From NCBI GenBank assembly GCA_025201805.1, contig MU619401.1, positions 19,902 through 60,334 of the forward strand: a DNA stretch of 40,433 nt. The letters run 5' to 3'. Source of the DNA: Parasitella parasitica (Eukaryota; Mucoromycota; Mucoromycetes; Mucorales; Mucoraceae). A model generated the notes under the pieces. That model had not been told where the DNA came from. It did not search any database and worked only from the letters and a program-made list of their open reading frames with translations. The position numbers and the translations under genes were made by a program. Position 1 is the stretch's first letter, and every line of letters starts with the position of its first letter. Positions 11,468-24,487 of this stretch are shown here, piece after piece.

Positions 11468-14400
11468 TTATTGTTTATCAGCAGGGTCTTCTTCTTTTGG
11501 CTCGAGTATCAAGCTTTTTGTATAAAACACTTGATCGTCTTGCTCAACAGTCTCCAAGGTCGTTTTCAAAAACCTTTGTATTTCCTCCACCTCGATCAGT
11601 TTGTATGAAATTTGAAATTGGTCAATTTCATTCAAGATGCGAGTGACTTTGATATACTTGTCAAAGTTGATGAGCGATTTGCCACCAGGCGACATGCGGC
11701 GATCTGCATTTCCATCGTCTATAAAAGTCATATCTGTCAAATATACACCCAGAAACGGCAAACAGGGTGCGATGGTTGTTTTCAAACGATGTCTGTACTC
11801 TGCAAAATTTCGCTGAGAGTCCGTAGCACGATAAATAGGCTCCCACATAGTCTTGTATTTGGGAGACATATATTCCCACGTCTTGCGCAATCTTATAATG
11901 CTTGTCGAATCTAGAGCAGATCGAATAGCCATAAGCGTATTATAGTTGTTGAGCTGCAAACACGCCTAAACACAAGTTTATCAGTATTGTCACGCATACA
12001 TCATCATGCTAGCAACTTACATCGCCAACTTTGATCCAGTACTTTAACATTTGAGCACGCTTTTTAGTATCTGTTTCGTTCAAAATAGTATCAGATACCC
12101 AGCTTGTGATCTGGGTGCTCTTTTGAATCATGGCTTTGATATGAATGGCCTGACTGGTGCCAAGCTTCTTTTTGAACTCTTGTCCTATCATCTCGTTAGG
12201 CCGGATGCAGCAAAACAAGCTGTTTTCCATGATGGTCAATTGGCGAGCAAGTTCAGTTGGATCAAAATCATTGACATGAATGCCAATCAAGCTGTTCAGG
12301 CTCAACGCTTTCTTCAAGGTGTTTCGGAATGACTTGCTCATTATCGAAGGAGGATACTTTTCTGTCAAAGAAGAATCGAGTTGGTGGTGATCATCAAATA
12401 AGGTCAGGTTGGAGAATATGTTGCCAGTGCTGCTTCCTAGTGTTGACTGTTGCAAGGCAGTAGAGAGCGACTTTTGCATGTTGAGTCTGGTTTCATTGTA
12501 AGCGTGCTTCCGACTAGCACAGGTTAGGCCTTTTGATCCAAACTACACAAGTCTTATTAGCCTGTCATTCTTGTTCCATTGCCAGTTTAATCTTACCGTT
12601 CGTGTAATCAGTTCGAGCATGCGCTTAGCAGGGCCAGGCATGGCTTTACTCATTTCATTGGAAGCAAAATTCAAAAGTGATTGCTCCACAGACGCATCTT
12701 GTTCGAAACTAAAGTACGTTTCCAGCCAAGTTTTGATGACATTGTATACGCGTAATCGGACAGGTATTAAAACCCTGTTTGTCCATAGCGCCAATTGGTC
12801 ATCTGGTAAAGGCGCAGGCTCAGTTGGTGGCTTCAATGCGAATCGATCTTTGAGCAATCTAACGAAATCGGCAGGTTTCGTGAACAATCGAAAATTGTAG
12901 AAGAAGGCTCGAGTGAAAATCAAATCTAGTTGCAATTGTTTGTTTAGTATTGGTGAGCAAAGTGTGGCTGTTCAAAGCGCTTGTTTGTTTTTTACCTGGA
13001 GATTTTTCATGTAGGGTCAGTTTCTGAACTAGTGCTTCGATAGTGGCGCCTGTAACCTCTCTATCGGCATTAAAAATCATCTCATCTTCTGTAAATGTGT
13101 ATTGCTTTAAAAAGCTATATTCGGGCTCATACTACAAGTCAAGTTAGGGAGGGGGGCCTTTTTTTTTTTTGGCAGAACAAGATTATGTATGTACCTTTGT
13201 TATATGCAGTGGTGAGGACGGCGTACTGTCAATGCTGGTTACAGAAGTCTGCTCATTCTTCTCTGTTGTGCTGCTGCTGAGTGACATCCAAGAGGGCAGT
13301 CTCTTGATCTTTAATGCTTCGGGAAGACTTTCCAGCGAGGACGATGTCGATAGGGTAGTTGTCGTATTAGTTATGCGATCCGATTTGGACTTGCTCATAG
13401 AAGGCCGCAATGAGGAGACACTTAGACCACGAGAACGTCGGGATTTTAGTATGTGATCCTTTGGAGCTCCTTTTATCGGTACATCCTGCTGTGGTGGCAA
13501 TGCTGTCGAGGTTATTGTTGTATTGACAGTAGGAGGAAGTGTAGAGACAGATGGTTTGATGATAATGTTATTTTTAGGTGGTAATGGTGGCAAAGGGAGG
13601 AATTGAGAATTATTCACAGATGCAGCCCTTGGTCTCAGTCTACTGCGTCTTTGCGGGATAGTTTCAGGGATAATAGTATCTACAGCACTTGCCAGGTCTA
13701 GCATATTATTCGTGGTGGCGTTAGTTGAGGAGGAAGAAGCAGAGCTTGATGTGGATAACAATGGAGGCAGCGATGAATTCTTGTTGAAGCTAAGCGGTTG
13801 AGCACGCACGTCTTGTCCATTGCGCAAGCTTTTGGGCGCACTGTTCTCTGTGTTTGTACTGATTTTGGGTGCGGTTTCTATAGCAAGACCCTCGATGTCT
13901 TGTTCGCTATGTCCCTCGTCTCCTAATTTCTCGCATAGCTCGGCTTCTTGGTTTTGATCTTCTTTGTAATGCTGAATTGCATGCAAGCTACTGATTTTTC
14001 GACCGAGCATGCTTAGACTGCTGCTCTTGTCTGCTGCCGCCACTGATGCTGTTACTGGTAGTTCAGTTGCTGCTGATGCAGTGTCAGGCTTTATGTTTTC
14101 CTGCACGGTGTACATGTTTTTGTCATGTTCTTCTTGTTCAGCTTGCAAGCAAGTTCTTACACATGCGGCGCATTCGTTTGCTGTTTTCACTACATCTTCG
14201 CAGCATGAGCGGAGATGGTTGATATCATCTTTCAGGATGCTGTCGTCTTCCAGACATTGCTTGGAAGGACCCGATAGCGCTCTTACCGCTGTCACCAGGT
14301 TGGTAATAGCGCTGTAGACTGATTCTTTTGTGATCACAAGCGAAACAAGGCAAGGATCTTCTGGAATGGTCGAAACACATCCACTGTAATCTAGATCACC

Positions 14401-15724
14401 CAAGTTGGAGCAAACATGCTCGATCACAGCTAAAAATGTTCTGACGGCTTCCACTGATTTACGAGTAGTCTCGAGCAATTCAGTGGCACTTTGTCTATTT
14501 ACAAGGTATCTTTCGAGGGTTATGACCAAGCTTGCCATTAGCTCGTCTATGCTTGCTTGGTGGTCCAAGATGTTGTGCAATATGTGTTCTTTGTCGGGTA
14601 GAGGCACAGCCTTTGCAATCAAGGAGGCGCTGCTCTGGTTTAAGAATGAATGGCTGTAGGACTGGCGCAGTGAGGGTGTATTGGAAGCTGTGGAGATGAC
14701 GGAGGAGCGGCCGAATGAGGACACGGACGAGCGTGGTGTATCGCAATGAAACATGGACGACGGTCTAGTTGTGTCGACAGTGCTTTCGGATATCGATGAC
14801 TGACGTGGTATCACCATCAGTAGCTTTTCAAACATTTCTATTTCGTTTAGCAGCTGATCTGCAAAATATGAAGTTTGGTCGTCTTCAGTTTGCTGCTCTT
14901 TTGCTGGCTGCTGCTGAGGGCCTTGCTGCAGTTCTTTTCCTTTCAAAACCAAGCGGCTAAGCGCACTCAGCACAAGTTTTCTTTGTCTTGCCAATTCTGG
15001 ATACATTTTTAGCAATGCGCTTTCTTTATTTACAATATTGGCTTCGGTAAGTACGGATTTAACGGCGGCGACGACTTGACATACAATCAATTGCACATTG
15101 GACGAGGCGGGCTGACTACAAGCATCCACTAGCTCGGCAACTCTTTTTGATACGTCCTGCAAAAGCAGATGCAGCTGCGATGATTTGCTGCTGTTGGAAT
15201 GTCGTCTGTCTTCTCTAAATAGCGCTCTCGCCATTTCGACTCGATGCTGGGTCGTTGAAACCTAAACTAGGACTTAATACAAACATCAACAAAAAAAAAT
15301 AGTAAATATCTACCTTTGTGCTGTATTCTTCAAGTGACATGGTTGATGTGATGTTAACATGCTGATTCATTCTTTGATGCCATAGGTCTAGTTCGTCGTT
15401 CGAGTAGTCGTCTTCAAAGTCGGCGCTGGATCGCTTTAAATCGCCAATTCGGCCAACATAGTTGCTGGGAAACCAGCCTCGCACATCGCCACATTGGCCA
15501 TCCCACCATCCAGAGTCGTCCCTGTTAAACACTTCGATGATGGACCCCTTTTTGAAAAATAGGCAGCAGACGGATTCGTCTGTGTTGTTTACAGTAGATG
15601 GCAGATAGTCATGCAGCGCTTGGACAAAATGCGACGTTAATGTTGAGGGAGACGTTGGCGGCGACAGTGAGGTTGGGGACGATGAAGCTGCTGAGTTGTG
15701 ATGCTGATTTATAGATAATGTCAT
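11468..15724 (-). CDS. Cdc25-type Ras guanine-nucleotide exchange factor with N-terminal SH3 domain
   Basis: This protein catalyses GDP release from Ras at the plasma membrane, upstream of cAMP or MAPK signalling. Six exons close in phase: 15314-15724, 13195-15261, 12996-13131, 12597-12925, 12021-12542 and 11468-11965, giving 1320 residues. An SH3 domain lies at residues about 33-92 (ALHDY, DDSGWWDGQ, GWFPSNYV). A long middle region is Ser/Thr-rich, with a proline stretch (PLPPLPPKN). The RasGEF N-terminal module follows at about 838-960 (DLIFTRAFFYNFRLFTKPADFV), and the catalytic domain at about 1065-1300, with the family opening DPTELARQLTIMENSLF and the later PCLPFLGVYLTDMTFIDDGN. The SH3-linker-RasGEF order is that of yeast Cdc25. 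All introns are 51-63 nt GT-AG. I leave the symbol blank because several fungal paralogues share this layout. Confidence 0.94.
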
Positions 15725-16000
15725 GGTGTTCTTTTTACTCTCAAGTAACTTTCATCAATAACGCGTGTGGTGTTATTGATGGTGGCAATTTTTAGAAATA
15801 AAAGGAGAACAAGAAGAACAAGAACAAAAAGAAAAAGGAGTGAAACTTGAATAAGATTATATATATATATTGTGGTATATATATATTTAGAAAGGAGCAA
15901 AGTGTGTAACATGTGCACCCACTTAAACTACTCTTACACCTGTCATTTATATTGCTCTTGTACACTCCTTTTTTTTTTTTTCATCATCATAGAAAAATTG
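15725..16000. other. 5' flank of the RasGEF gene
   Basis: AT-rich, with a TA repeat near 15860-15890 and T runs near 15970. It probably includes the RasGEF promoter; no defined site can be supported. Confidence 0.45.
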
Positions 16001-16432
16001 ATTGTCCACTAAATACACGAACAAGTTGCAATGGTCCACAACCAAAGCGTACCTCCAGCACACAAGCAGCGGCTGGATATGTGGCTAATGCGTCATTGAG
16101 TGTTTTTGTGTATTCGGTGATGACTACATTATATCATTTTAAGTTTGAAATGATCCTCGGTACCAACAGCCAACCAATACATGTTAATTTTCAGATACAC
16201 TTCACTCAAGCTTGTGGTAACTAGATTTTTTGACTGTGTGCTCGTTTGTTTCATGTTTCACGACTTCCAAATCTGTTATTGCGACTGTATTGTCACCTTG
16301 TGTATCCCATGAAACATCGCGTGTATGACAGGATGCATAAACATTTAATACATTTGTATAACTTGCTGCTACATAACAAAAATACAAACACTGGAAGTCT
16401 ACCGAATACAGGGACATGAAATACAATAAAAT
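16000..16432 (-). pseudogene. partial chitin synthase pseudogene
   Basis: The minus-strand reading includes [20 protein letters not shown] and a following [15 protein letters not shown], close to [20 protein letters not shown] and [14 protein letters not shown] in the intact chitin synthase whose 3' end is 2 kb to the right. The match resumes at the DNA level at 16050-16140, corresponding to 18580-18680 of the gene. About 200 bp between these two parts is missing, and frameshifts and substitutions are present. Only the region near the C-terminal membrane segments is represented, so this is a tandem partial duplicate in the same orientation that has decayed. Confidence 0.85.
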
Positions 16433-16439
16433 ACATTGC

Positions 16440-18482
16440 TATTTCTTCACCCCATTCGGAATTACTGCAGTTTTCTTACTTTTGCAATTCAGAGACTTTT
16501 GTCAGCTCAACCATGGCAACAAGCGGACATATATATCCGTAAAAAGGTTTGAATTTGCCACTTGATGTCAAAGAAGTCTGAACAATTTAGGAGGTCAGCT
16601 CATTCCTAATTCAAAGTATCTGTTTTCTCGGCTCGCAAAATTATAACTAAACCGTATTTATCTAAAATAAGGGGGTGATTACTGAATGTGGACATTTAAA
16701 AACTGCAGCATGCTCATTGTTATCTATACTTTTATATATAGAATCTTTTTACCGAGTACGTTTATATAGTTTTGCGTGTAAAAGGTATAAAATCAGCCCA
16801 TTTTTCATATTACGACTTGGTAACTTGATCAAAAAGAAGAGCTCCGAATTATAAACCGTCGATGTTAATGTATTCTCCAGATATTTCAATAGCGAAATAT
16901 AGCATTTTCTTCATGATTGTGTTGGTCGACAAAAGTTCAAATATTATGCAAGCTTCTTTTTTTTTTTTTTTAAAAAAAAAAAATATCAAGACGAAAATAT
17001 GCATTTTTTCAGTTATATCATAACGCATATTGTTTTCGTCAATAGACTTTAAAGATATCAACAGAAATATTCTTTATTTGGGCACGTTGAACGTGGTTGC
17101 TGTTGGTGGATATAAGAGTACATGCGAGTGACCAGAGGAACAAAGCAACTACTGTTGTTTAACTATGATATGAAGCAACTAAATATACTAAAAACAGGTG
17201 CTGTAGTATACGATACGACGATTTTAAACATTGATGCGTACATTGTATTCAATGATTTCATAAGGTAAAACAATATACAAAAGTCTATATGTCATAATGC
17301 GAGTTTAAGCATTCAATTCGAGATTCTACGAGTATGCATGCACATAGTCTCAAGTCGAACTTTTACCACTCTTCTCACAGAGTGATTAGTATGCGAATCT
17401 CAAATCGTGAAGGTTACGCGGTCAATAGTATGATAAATGAAGATTTTATGGGAAGTTTGAAACCATCATATCAAACGATACAAGAGTTAATCGCGCATAC
17501 TTCTGAAAAGATNNNNNNNNNNNNNNNNNNNNNNNNNNNNNNTATTTATACTCGTTTACAATAGACAAAGCCTAGTATGATATAGTTCACAGGATGGTAA
17601 GCGATACCTATCACATTGCTAATAGGACGAGATATAGTATTAATATAACTTCTTCATTCTTTAGTCTTGTAGTTAAAGTAACCCTTAGATTCCCACCGCT
17701 CTAACTTTTGTACTTTGTGTCAGTTGTTATGTCAAGCCATTTATATCCCTTCTTCTAATATGCCCAAATCTCACTATTAGCACGCATTCGGGCCTACAGT
17801 GCACCCATAATTTACACCAAAAATTACGCTGTACTATACTCACTATAACATCATAGCACACGCTAAAAGATTTGGTTTCCATTACTCGAATTTTTTTTGC
17901 TTCGTTCAGGCATTGAAAACCTTGAAGTCGAAAGAAATTTTGGTGACATTTTGAAATCGTCCACAAATCCTTCGCGTACCTCTCAACCAAAATTGAATTT
18001 TTTTTTGATTATTCCAACTTCTATTTTCAAATTTAAGCATATAGAATCTTGAAATTAAGTTTTTCTCTTTTTTTTTTTACGGTTTCATCGATTGGATTAA
18101 GCCATGTTACAAACCACGCAGTATCAATGGCAATGTATGCTGTAAATATAAATTGCCAAGCTGTATAGGGTTACCAGTTTTTATAATGATATTAATGATA
18201 TCAGCCATGAATAGCTAGTAACAATGCCAGGCTACATATTAGTCTAACGCATCAAAGCATAAATCTGATTCCTCTTATAACTGGATTGAATTGATCTGCT
18301 TGAATGCTGCTAAAGTGTTTTCTTATTTATCGATGAATTTCAAAGGCATTGTAGGTTGTTTCATAATCGGCATAATAAAATCAAGATGCCAAGATGCTCA
18401 TTAAACTCAAGTCTGCATAAAAGCTTTCCCAAATAATATGTATTATGTATATTATGTATATTATGCAAAGATATGGTGATAT
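16440..18482. other. gene-poor AT-rich interval with an assembly gap
   Basis: No gene recognised. It contains adjoining T and A runs at 16957-16982 forming a perfect hairpin, an assembly gap at 17513-17542, and short direct repeats of TATGTATATTA type near 18437-18465. A plus-strand open stretch running into the gap (17334-17512) is not recognisable. Confidence 0.55.
17513..17542. other. assembly gap (30 N)
   Basis: Thirty undetermined bases. Confidence 1.
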
Positions 18483-21300
18483 CTATCCGCCAAAAACACG
18501 AAGAATTAGGTACAGAGTAGATCCAACAAAACGAATGGCTGCCAAGCCTGCAACAGACCAGAGCACAAAGCCAAGATAAGCAGCGCTTCTAGCTTGATAT
18601 GTGCCTAACGCGTCGTTAAATGTCGTTGTGTTTGTGATGATGACGACTAGAATCAAATTTGAAATGATCCACGAAATAACCAGACGTGTGCGAAAAGCTC
18701 TGTAGTAGTCCTCTTGCTTTGTCTTGGGATCTCTGTGTTGCTTTTCGGGAATAAACTCTTTGCGAAGATCCATACACGCTTCTTCGTATATTTCGTTCAA
18801 GTCCTTTTGTTCGGTCGGCAGCTCGACTTCGACCAAGTGCTCGCCTGTTTCTGAATCCTTTTTGTGCTTTACAACACCCAAGTCTGTTGCAACTGTATTA
18901 TCACCTTTTGTACCCCACGAAACATCGTGTGTATTACAGAAAGCGTAGACATTCAGTACATTTGTATAGCTTGGTGCCAAGAATATGTATTGCAAGAAGC
19001 TGGTAAACATGTGCCAGGGGTCCAGAAACAGCGCACTTGATACCAAGTACAGGACATAGGTCGAGCATAGTGAAATAATGATATTTCTAAACGTAGTTTC
19101 GCCGAGCATGACAGCTATAGAATTCCCTCCGTCTTCTGCAATGGCTTGGATACCAACGACCGTGATCCAGATAGTAGCAAACATCATGTAAACCATCAGC
19201 AACGCAAAGAATCCCATGCAGAATGTATACGCTATCCTCGATCCTTGAGGTCGATTACCCAGAGCCATGATAAACTGAATAATGAGCAACATGACGTAGA
19301 TATAGTTGAGCACGGTGTGTACAATGTTGGCAATATTTGCAGAAAAGGGCTTTGGATCCAAACCATCCGATGCTAGTGCGTTTGTCAGAATGAAGAAGGT
19401 CAAGTAAAAGTTTCCCAAGGCAAACCACGAAAACAGCATGTTGTAGGCTGTGTATAGGTTCTCGAAAATAAAGGCCAGTTTACGGAATATGGAGTGATCT
19501 GATCCCCACACTTTTCTCCAGTGCCAGAGTGAATAGACGCCAGCAAAGAAGGATCCATTCAGCCAACGTCTGCGCTGAGAAATAAATTCATCCACTTTGT
19601 CAGGCACATCAGTTTCACCGTACGCGCTGGATACATAATGAAGCACCCAGCGTGCGTCCTTTTTAGCCACCAACTCATAGCATAAAATACGGTCTTCAGC
19701 CAGATACATGTTGGCTGTAAAGATGTCTGCATCACCACCGTGCTGCGTTTCTCCTAAAAAGTACTTTTCCAGCGGACCGTGGCCATCGACATCATTTTGC
19801 AACGCTTTGAAACGGTAAGCGGAAAAAGCACCTGGCAGGACTGAAATATAGCCAAACACCGACTCGAGTGGTTTGTCCAGGATGTTTGACATTTTGTACT
19901 CGAAATTCTGTGCAGCCACCAAGGGGTTCAGCAAGGCAGAGCCAAACTTGCCTGTCATGGTTCTGATCTCGCCACAAGCGCCAGCGATATTGGAGTGAAT
20001 GTCAAATGATTTCCACAAGTGATAGATTGAAGTGTCGCCAGGGCGAGTGCCCACATCGATTAGCACACAGACGTGTGGCCGAATCAACGGCCCAAACGCT
20101 TGGAAGAACCACCGATGAGAGTTGATCTTTTTCTGGTTCTTTTCCTTCAGACAAAACAATATTTGGCATGGCACAATCCCTTTGCTTGCGTTCTTGAACT
20201 TCATCTTTGGGTCGACCGATAGCTGGGTCGTATACTATATTACCCAAAGTATATTAGATTTGGTAGAAATGCCACTTCCATGTGTGTATATATATATATG
20301 TGTGTTTGTTTGTGTACTCTACCTCATAAATATGTGCTGTAACTGGTTTGTCGCCAACTATATTCTTGGCTACACCGTCCTGATACACGCCCAATGCTGC
20401 CAGCAACGATAGTGTCCGTTGGTTGATCTTGCTACGGCCATCCGAAACGATACATACGGTTACTTTTTTCCAGCCGTCAGGACCCCAGGTGCGTGATCTG
20501 TCCCTTGTGCAAAGATGGGCAATGTTCTTCATGACGCCATGCATGGTTCTAGCAAACAACACTTCATCTTCCTATTGTAATGTTAGGGGGGGGGTGATAT
20601 CCATATACAGGTCCCAGAAAATCCTTACGTTGTACATGGTCAGCACAATAAACAACTCTGTTTCTCTTCCAAGCAATTGTTGACGTAGTGTGTAACCTTC
20701 GCCGGCAAAATCCTTGGGATCACCTGTGGCAGCTGCATGCCTCGAATGCTTAGTGTCTGCCGTGGCGTATTATTTGGTATCTTACCTGTGTATCTCATGT
20801 GGGTGAATTCTTTCGAGTCCTTGAGAGGCACTGCTTGTAGATATCGGGTAGGAACAGGACAATCCAGCACCAAATTACCCCGTGTTAATTTAACCCTTTT
20901 CGCTGATAAAAACGGTGAATACGAGCTTCAGTTTCAAACACCATACAGAATATCACTTACTAGTCTTGTAACGGCGGGGCTGACGTCTTGGAGCACCAGT
21001 AAAGTAGAATGAAGGTGTTTCGTTCTCAGGAGGAAAAGGAGATGTGTCGGGATAGCGTTTCTCTGAGAATGGCTGAGGCATCGGTGGTGGGTGGTTGAGT
21101 AGAGGTTGGTTGCTGGGCATGGGCGGTTCATGTTGTTCTACCGAATAGCTCTGATCAATGGCGGCAGAAAATGGATCTGCAAATGGCGACTGCATGACAG
21201 GCCTTTGTTCCACAAAGCTTGTGTCATTCAATGGGTATTGTTCATATTCATCATCTCTTGTGTGAGACGGGATAGGAGGAGGGCCTGATGGACGGTACAT
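18483..21300 (-). CDS. chitin synthase, division 1 (class I/II type)
   Basis: This is a membrane glycosyltransferase (GT2) that polymerises UDP-N-acetylglucosamine into chitin. Five exons, 20961-21300, 20786-20902, 20629-20723, 20323-20571 and 18483-20234, close in phase to 850 residues. Residues 1-112 are a Pro-rich cytosolic tail (MYRPSGPPP). The N-terminal signature ([17 protein letters not shown]) is followed by [25 protein letters not shown] (about 324-333), AEDRILC (about 445-451) and the catalytic QRRRWLNGS (486-494), then about seven hydrophobic membrane segments to the C-terminus. There is no myosin head or cytochrome b5 part, so it is a short division 1 enzyme. The intron phases restore the conserved signature at every junction. 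A decayed partial copy lies downstream at 16.0-16.4 kb, and a Skt5/Chs4-like protein is encoded 9 kb to the right. Confidence 0.96.
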
Positions 21301-21488
21301 TTATGAGGAAAAAGGAAGATGGAAAGAGGCGTCTATAATGATTGTTGCCGTTTTATACAAATAGAGGTCTCCGCTTGGAATACTCAAATAGTTCCAAGAC
21401 ATGATCAATAAGCATGAGTTGCCAAGAAATAGTCTATGTCTATCTAATACTTTTATTTTATATTGGTATATTTTTTTTTCTCCTTCTA

Positions 21489-23121
21489 TCAAGCAACCTG
21501 AGGTGTAGTGGCTTGACTTTGAATGTCACGGATTTTATCATCAATGGCTTCTGCGTCGAGTTGTTCTCCTTGGTTCTTTCTAATGTCATGAGCCTGTAGT
21601 GGGATGAAATAGAGCGTTACTATATTTAGTTTTAAACACACACCTTTTTTTATATCTCTTTTTCGTTACCTGGAACATGGCTACAATAAACTCGCCAAGT
21701 GGCTTGACCATCCATCTCGTTGGATATTTAATATGCTCAAACCAGCCAAGATGACCTCCATAATCTGTGGTTGCAAGGACCACATGCGGGTTCGTTTTGA
21801 TTTCGTCATAAGGAATACACTCGGCTGCTGCAATCGGATCATCCAATGCATTCAAGCATAGCAACGGCACCTTGACATGCTCAATGAACCGACACGAACT
21901 TGCGTCTCTGTAATAGTTATTCACTGTGGTGTAGTCAAACATCTTTCTAGTACAAGCGTCATCAAACTCCCGTATCGTTTTTGCTGCCATGACTTCCTCA
22001 GGTATAATCTTGCCGCCTTTGGCCAATGTATCCAAATGTCTGGTAGTGGAATGTTTAGATTTCCATCCAGCTTGCCTTGTAGGCCAATGAGGTATCTTTT
22101 TCTTTACTCACCTGCCAAATGCATTTTTCAGGTTATTAGCCATGGTGGCTGAATAGACCTTTCTCCCAATGTACGATTCGTTCAAACGATCCATTGACCT
22201 AAAAGTGCCGGGCTCAATGTCTCTCTCTCTCTTTTTGGGGCTCTAACGTCACTTACATTCTAAAGTCAAAAGGATTAGCGACCGAGACGGCAGCCTTGAG
22301 GGGTGTCTTTTCCCTTTCCTCGCCAAGATACTACAAAAACCAGCATTACCACAATGATTTAGAAAGTGCATCGCACATTGCAAATATACCTTGACCAAGA
22401 TGTTTGATCCTAATGAAAACCCAATGCCAACTAAAGGCGTATTGGGCGCAAGTCTCTTCTGGATGTGAGCTAGGACTACTCTTAAATCATCCGTATATCC
22501 TCCACTGTACATCTGAGGGGTCTTGATTTCTGAATTGGCGCAACCACGGCAATTCATGACAACAGCGCGATAATTGAAAGGCGGATACGTAAGCTAGCAA
22601 GAACGTTAATCAACTACCCTCTTTTCTTTGGCAGACACTTCTTACCACTTCCAACAAACAGCGAATGTAAGATTCGTGGCTTCCGCCTGTCAGACCGTGA
22701 AGCACCACCAGCGTAGGCGTTTCGTCGTCCTCCAAACCCTCTTTGCTGGGTGCCCAATCGAGCGCAACACATCCGCCATCCGGAGTATCTACAAATTCTC
22801 TGTCTTTTGTGTTGAGCGTCTGCTAGTTGTATATGCCGCAAAAGCACTTTGTTACCTTTCGTAATGGACTGCATTTACAGTGGGTGAATGAGTGTAGTAG
22901 GCGGCATATCCGGTTTGCAGATGGCCGTTGAACAGATACGATGTCGGGTTATACACAGCTTTGGGTCCTACCAAAGACGGGCAGAATTCAGCGACGTATT
23001 CGGTCAGGGATATAGTGCGATTGCCTGCGTTTTTCAAGGTGATTTTAACAGGGTCTGCGTTGTGGAATAGCTTTACTCGAGACATGATTGAACGAACAGT
23101 GGAAAAAAGTTTGCCTGTCAT
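21489..23121 (-). CDS. YheT/Eht1-type alpha/beta hydrolase
   Basis: Seven exons, 22856-23121, 22646-22799, 22390-22593, 22257-22330, 22112-22198, 21670-22039 and 21489-21593, give 419 residues. The fold and motifs fit the AB_hydrolase family containing yeast Eht1, Eeb1 and YMR210W (medium-chain acyl ester synthase/hydrolase or monoacylglycerol lipase activity). Visible motifs are LVVLHGLTGGSHESY near the oxyanion hole, the nucleophile elbow GFSLG with Ser200, LNALDDPIA with the likely acid Asp328, and GGHLGW with His358. A second ATG at 23085 (MSRVKLF) is an equally possible start. The first intron is best ended at AGACAG|A (22800), because the nearer acceptor gives the wrong phase and only 36 nt. 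The gene ends 189 bp from the chitin synthase start on the same strand. Confidence 0.92.
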
Positions 23122-24487
23122 ACACGAGATGTTTGTATTATATAGCTTTTTTTTTTTTTTTATTTTTTATAAATATTTGCGGGAGACCTGGGCCATTGTG
23201 TCATTTTACATGACAAATCTTAAAAAAAGAACCAGGCATTTGAGCATCGGTATTTCCACCCCCCATTCATCCAATCATTTCATCTGGGCAGGAACCATTT
23301 ATCCATCAAGAGCCAATTAAACGAACTGTTCTAGCGTAAATTACCATCAGCGTATTGTATTTGTCATAATCATGCAAAACCAGCAAGTGATCCAGGAACG
23401 CTCGAATCTATAATTTACTTTTGAAGCTTTGCTCCGATGACGCAATTAATAAAAACATCATGAATTGTTGGCAACAACATGACATCCAGGTTTCTTTCTA
23501 TTCTAAACAGCATCTAGTCAATAGTCCCAGTGTACTTGCTAATACAAAAAGAATGTGAGTTACTTTGCAGATAAAAAGTCTGTCTATTGACATGTATACC
23601 ACTAGAAAATTACAACAACTCTCATCGAAGCAGCCTACTGCCAAAGACTGCCAAAGAGAGCAATGTGCATATTTTTCCTTTTTTCAATGCAATAACGCTA
23701 GAATAAATCCTTTTTGATACATTTCATCTATACATGTGGACAGTGAAATCCGTTGATAAGCGAGTTTATCTAGAATCTCCTTTCATCTATAAGCATCCAA
23801 TTAATATCAAGTCATGTTATGTTCGCATAAACCCACCATTACTGCGCTTGTTTGTTTGTTTGTGTGTGTGTGTGTGTGTGTTTTTTTTTTTATCAATTCT
23901 GGCAAGGAAAAATAGATGTCCAAGGGTAAAACGTATGACCCATCAATAAATGTAATAGGACGGCATTTAATCAAAGCGAATTGTAAAGGAATTGTATACA
24001 TGGCAGAGCTACAATGGCACAAACTGAATTGAATTTTTGTTTTAGGATTGCGTACCAAATGACACAAATCATCAGAGTACCATACCATCATTTTTGGCGC
24101 AACTAAACTCAATCTATGTGCAGTGTTCTTCTGTTTAGAAATATCAAAAGATATATAGCCTTAGGGTACAATGTGCTCATTGACAACTTAACTAGGTGAT
24201 AGCAAATCTTGTTTTTTCATTGACATTTTTTGAATAAAACTAATAATCTCATACGAAATATCTCCCAAACGAATTTCTTAGAGCAGCGCCTTTGACTAGT
24301 TTTGTTTCGAGAGTAACTGGTGATAACACGCTATAGTGATTTTAGTTTAAAGCTGCATTATAGGTTAAATAAAACGGTTATGCCATTATTCTAGTATATA
24401 TACACATATTTATGGATGAGTTCTGTACGCGTTATTTCAATCGAATATACACAGACACATGCACACACACACAAGCATAAAAAAAGG
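23122..24487. other. gene-poor interval
   Basis: No gene recognised. It contains a T run at 23150-23162, a (TG)n tract at 23860-23880 followed by 11 T, and a (CA)-rich tract near 24450-24475 close to the arrestin stop. The left end is the upstream flank of the hydrolase gene. Confidence 0.6.
23860..23891. repeat. (TG)n microsatellite followed by poly-T
   Basis: About ten TG dinucleotides directly followed by a T run. Confidence 0.9.

Noticed and set aside
22820-22855. A 36-nt first intron in the alpha/beta hydrolase gene ending at TAGCAG
   Set aside because: It is shorter than any other intron here and gives the wrong phase. Extending to AGACAG (56 nt) restores the frame.
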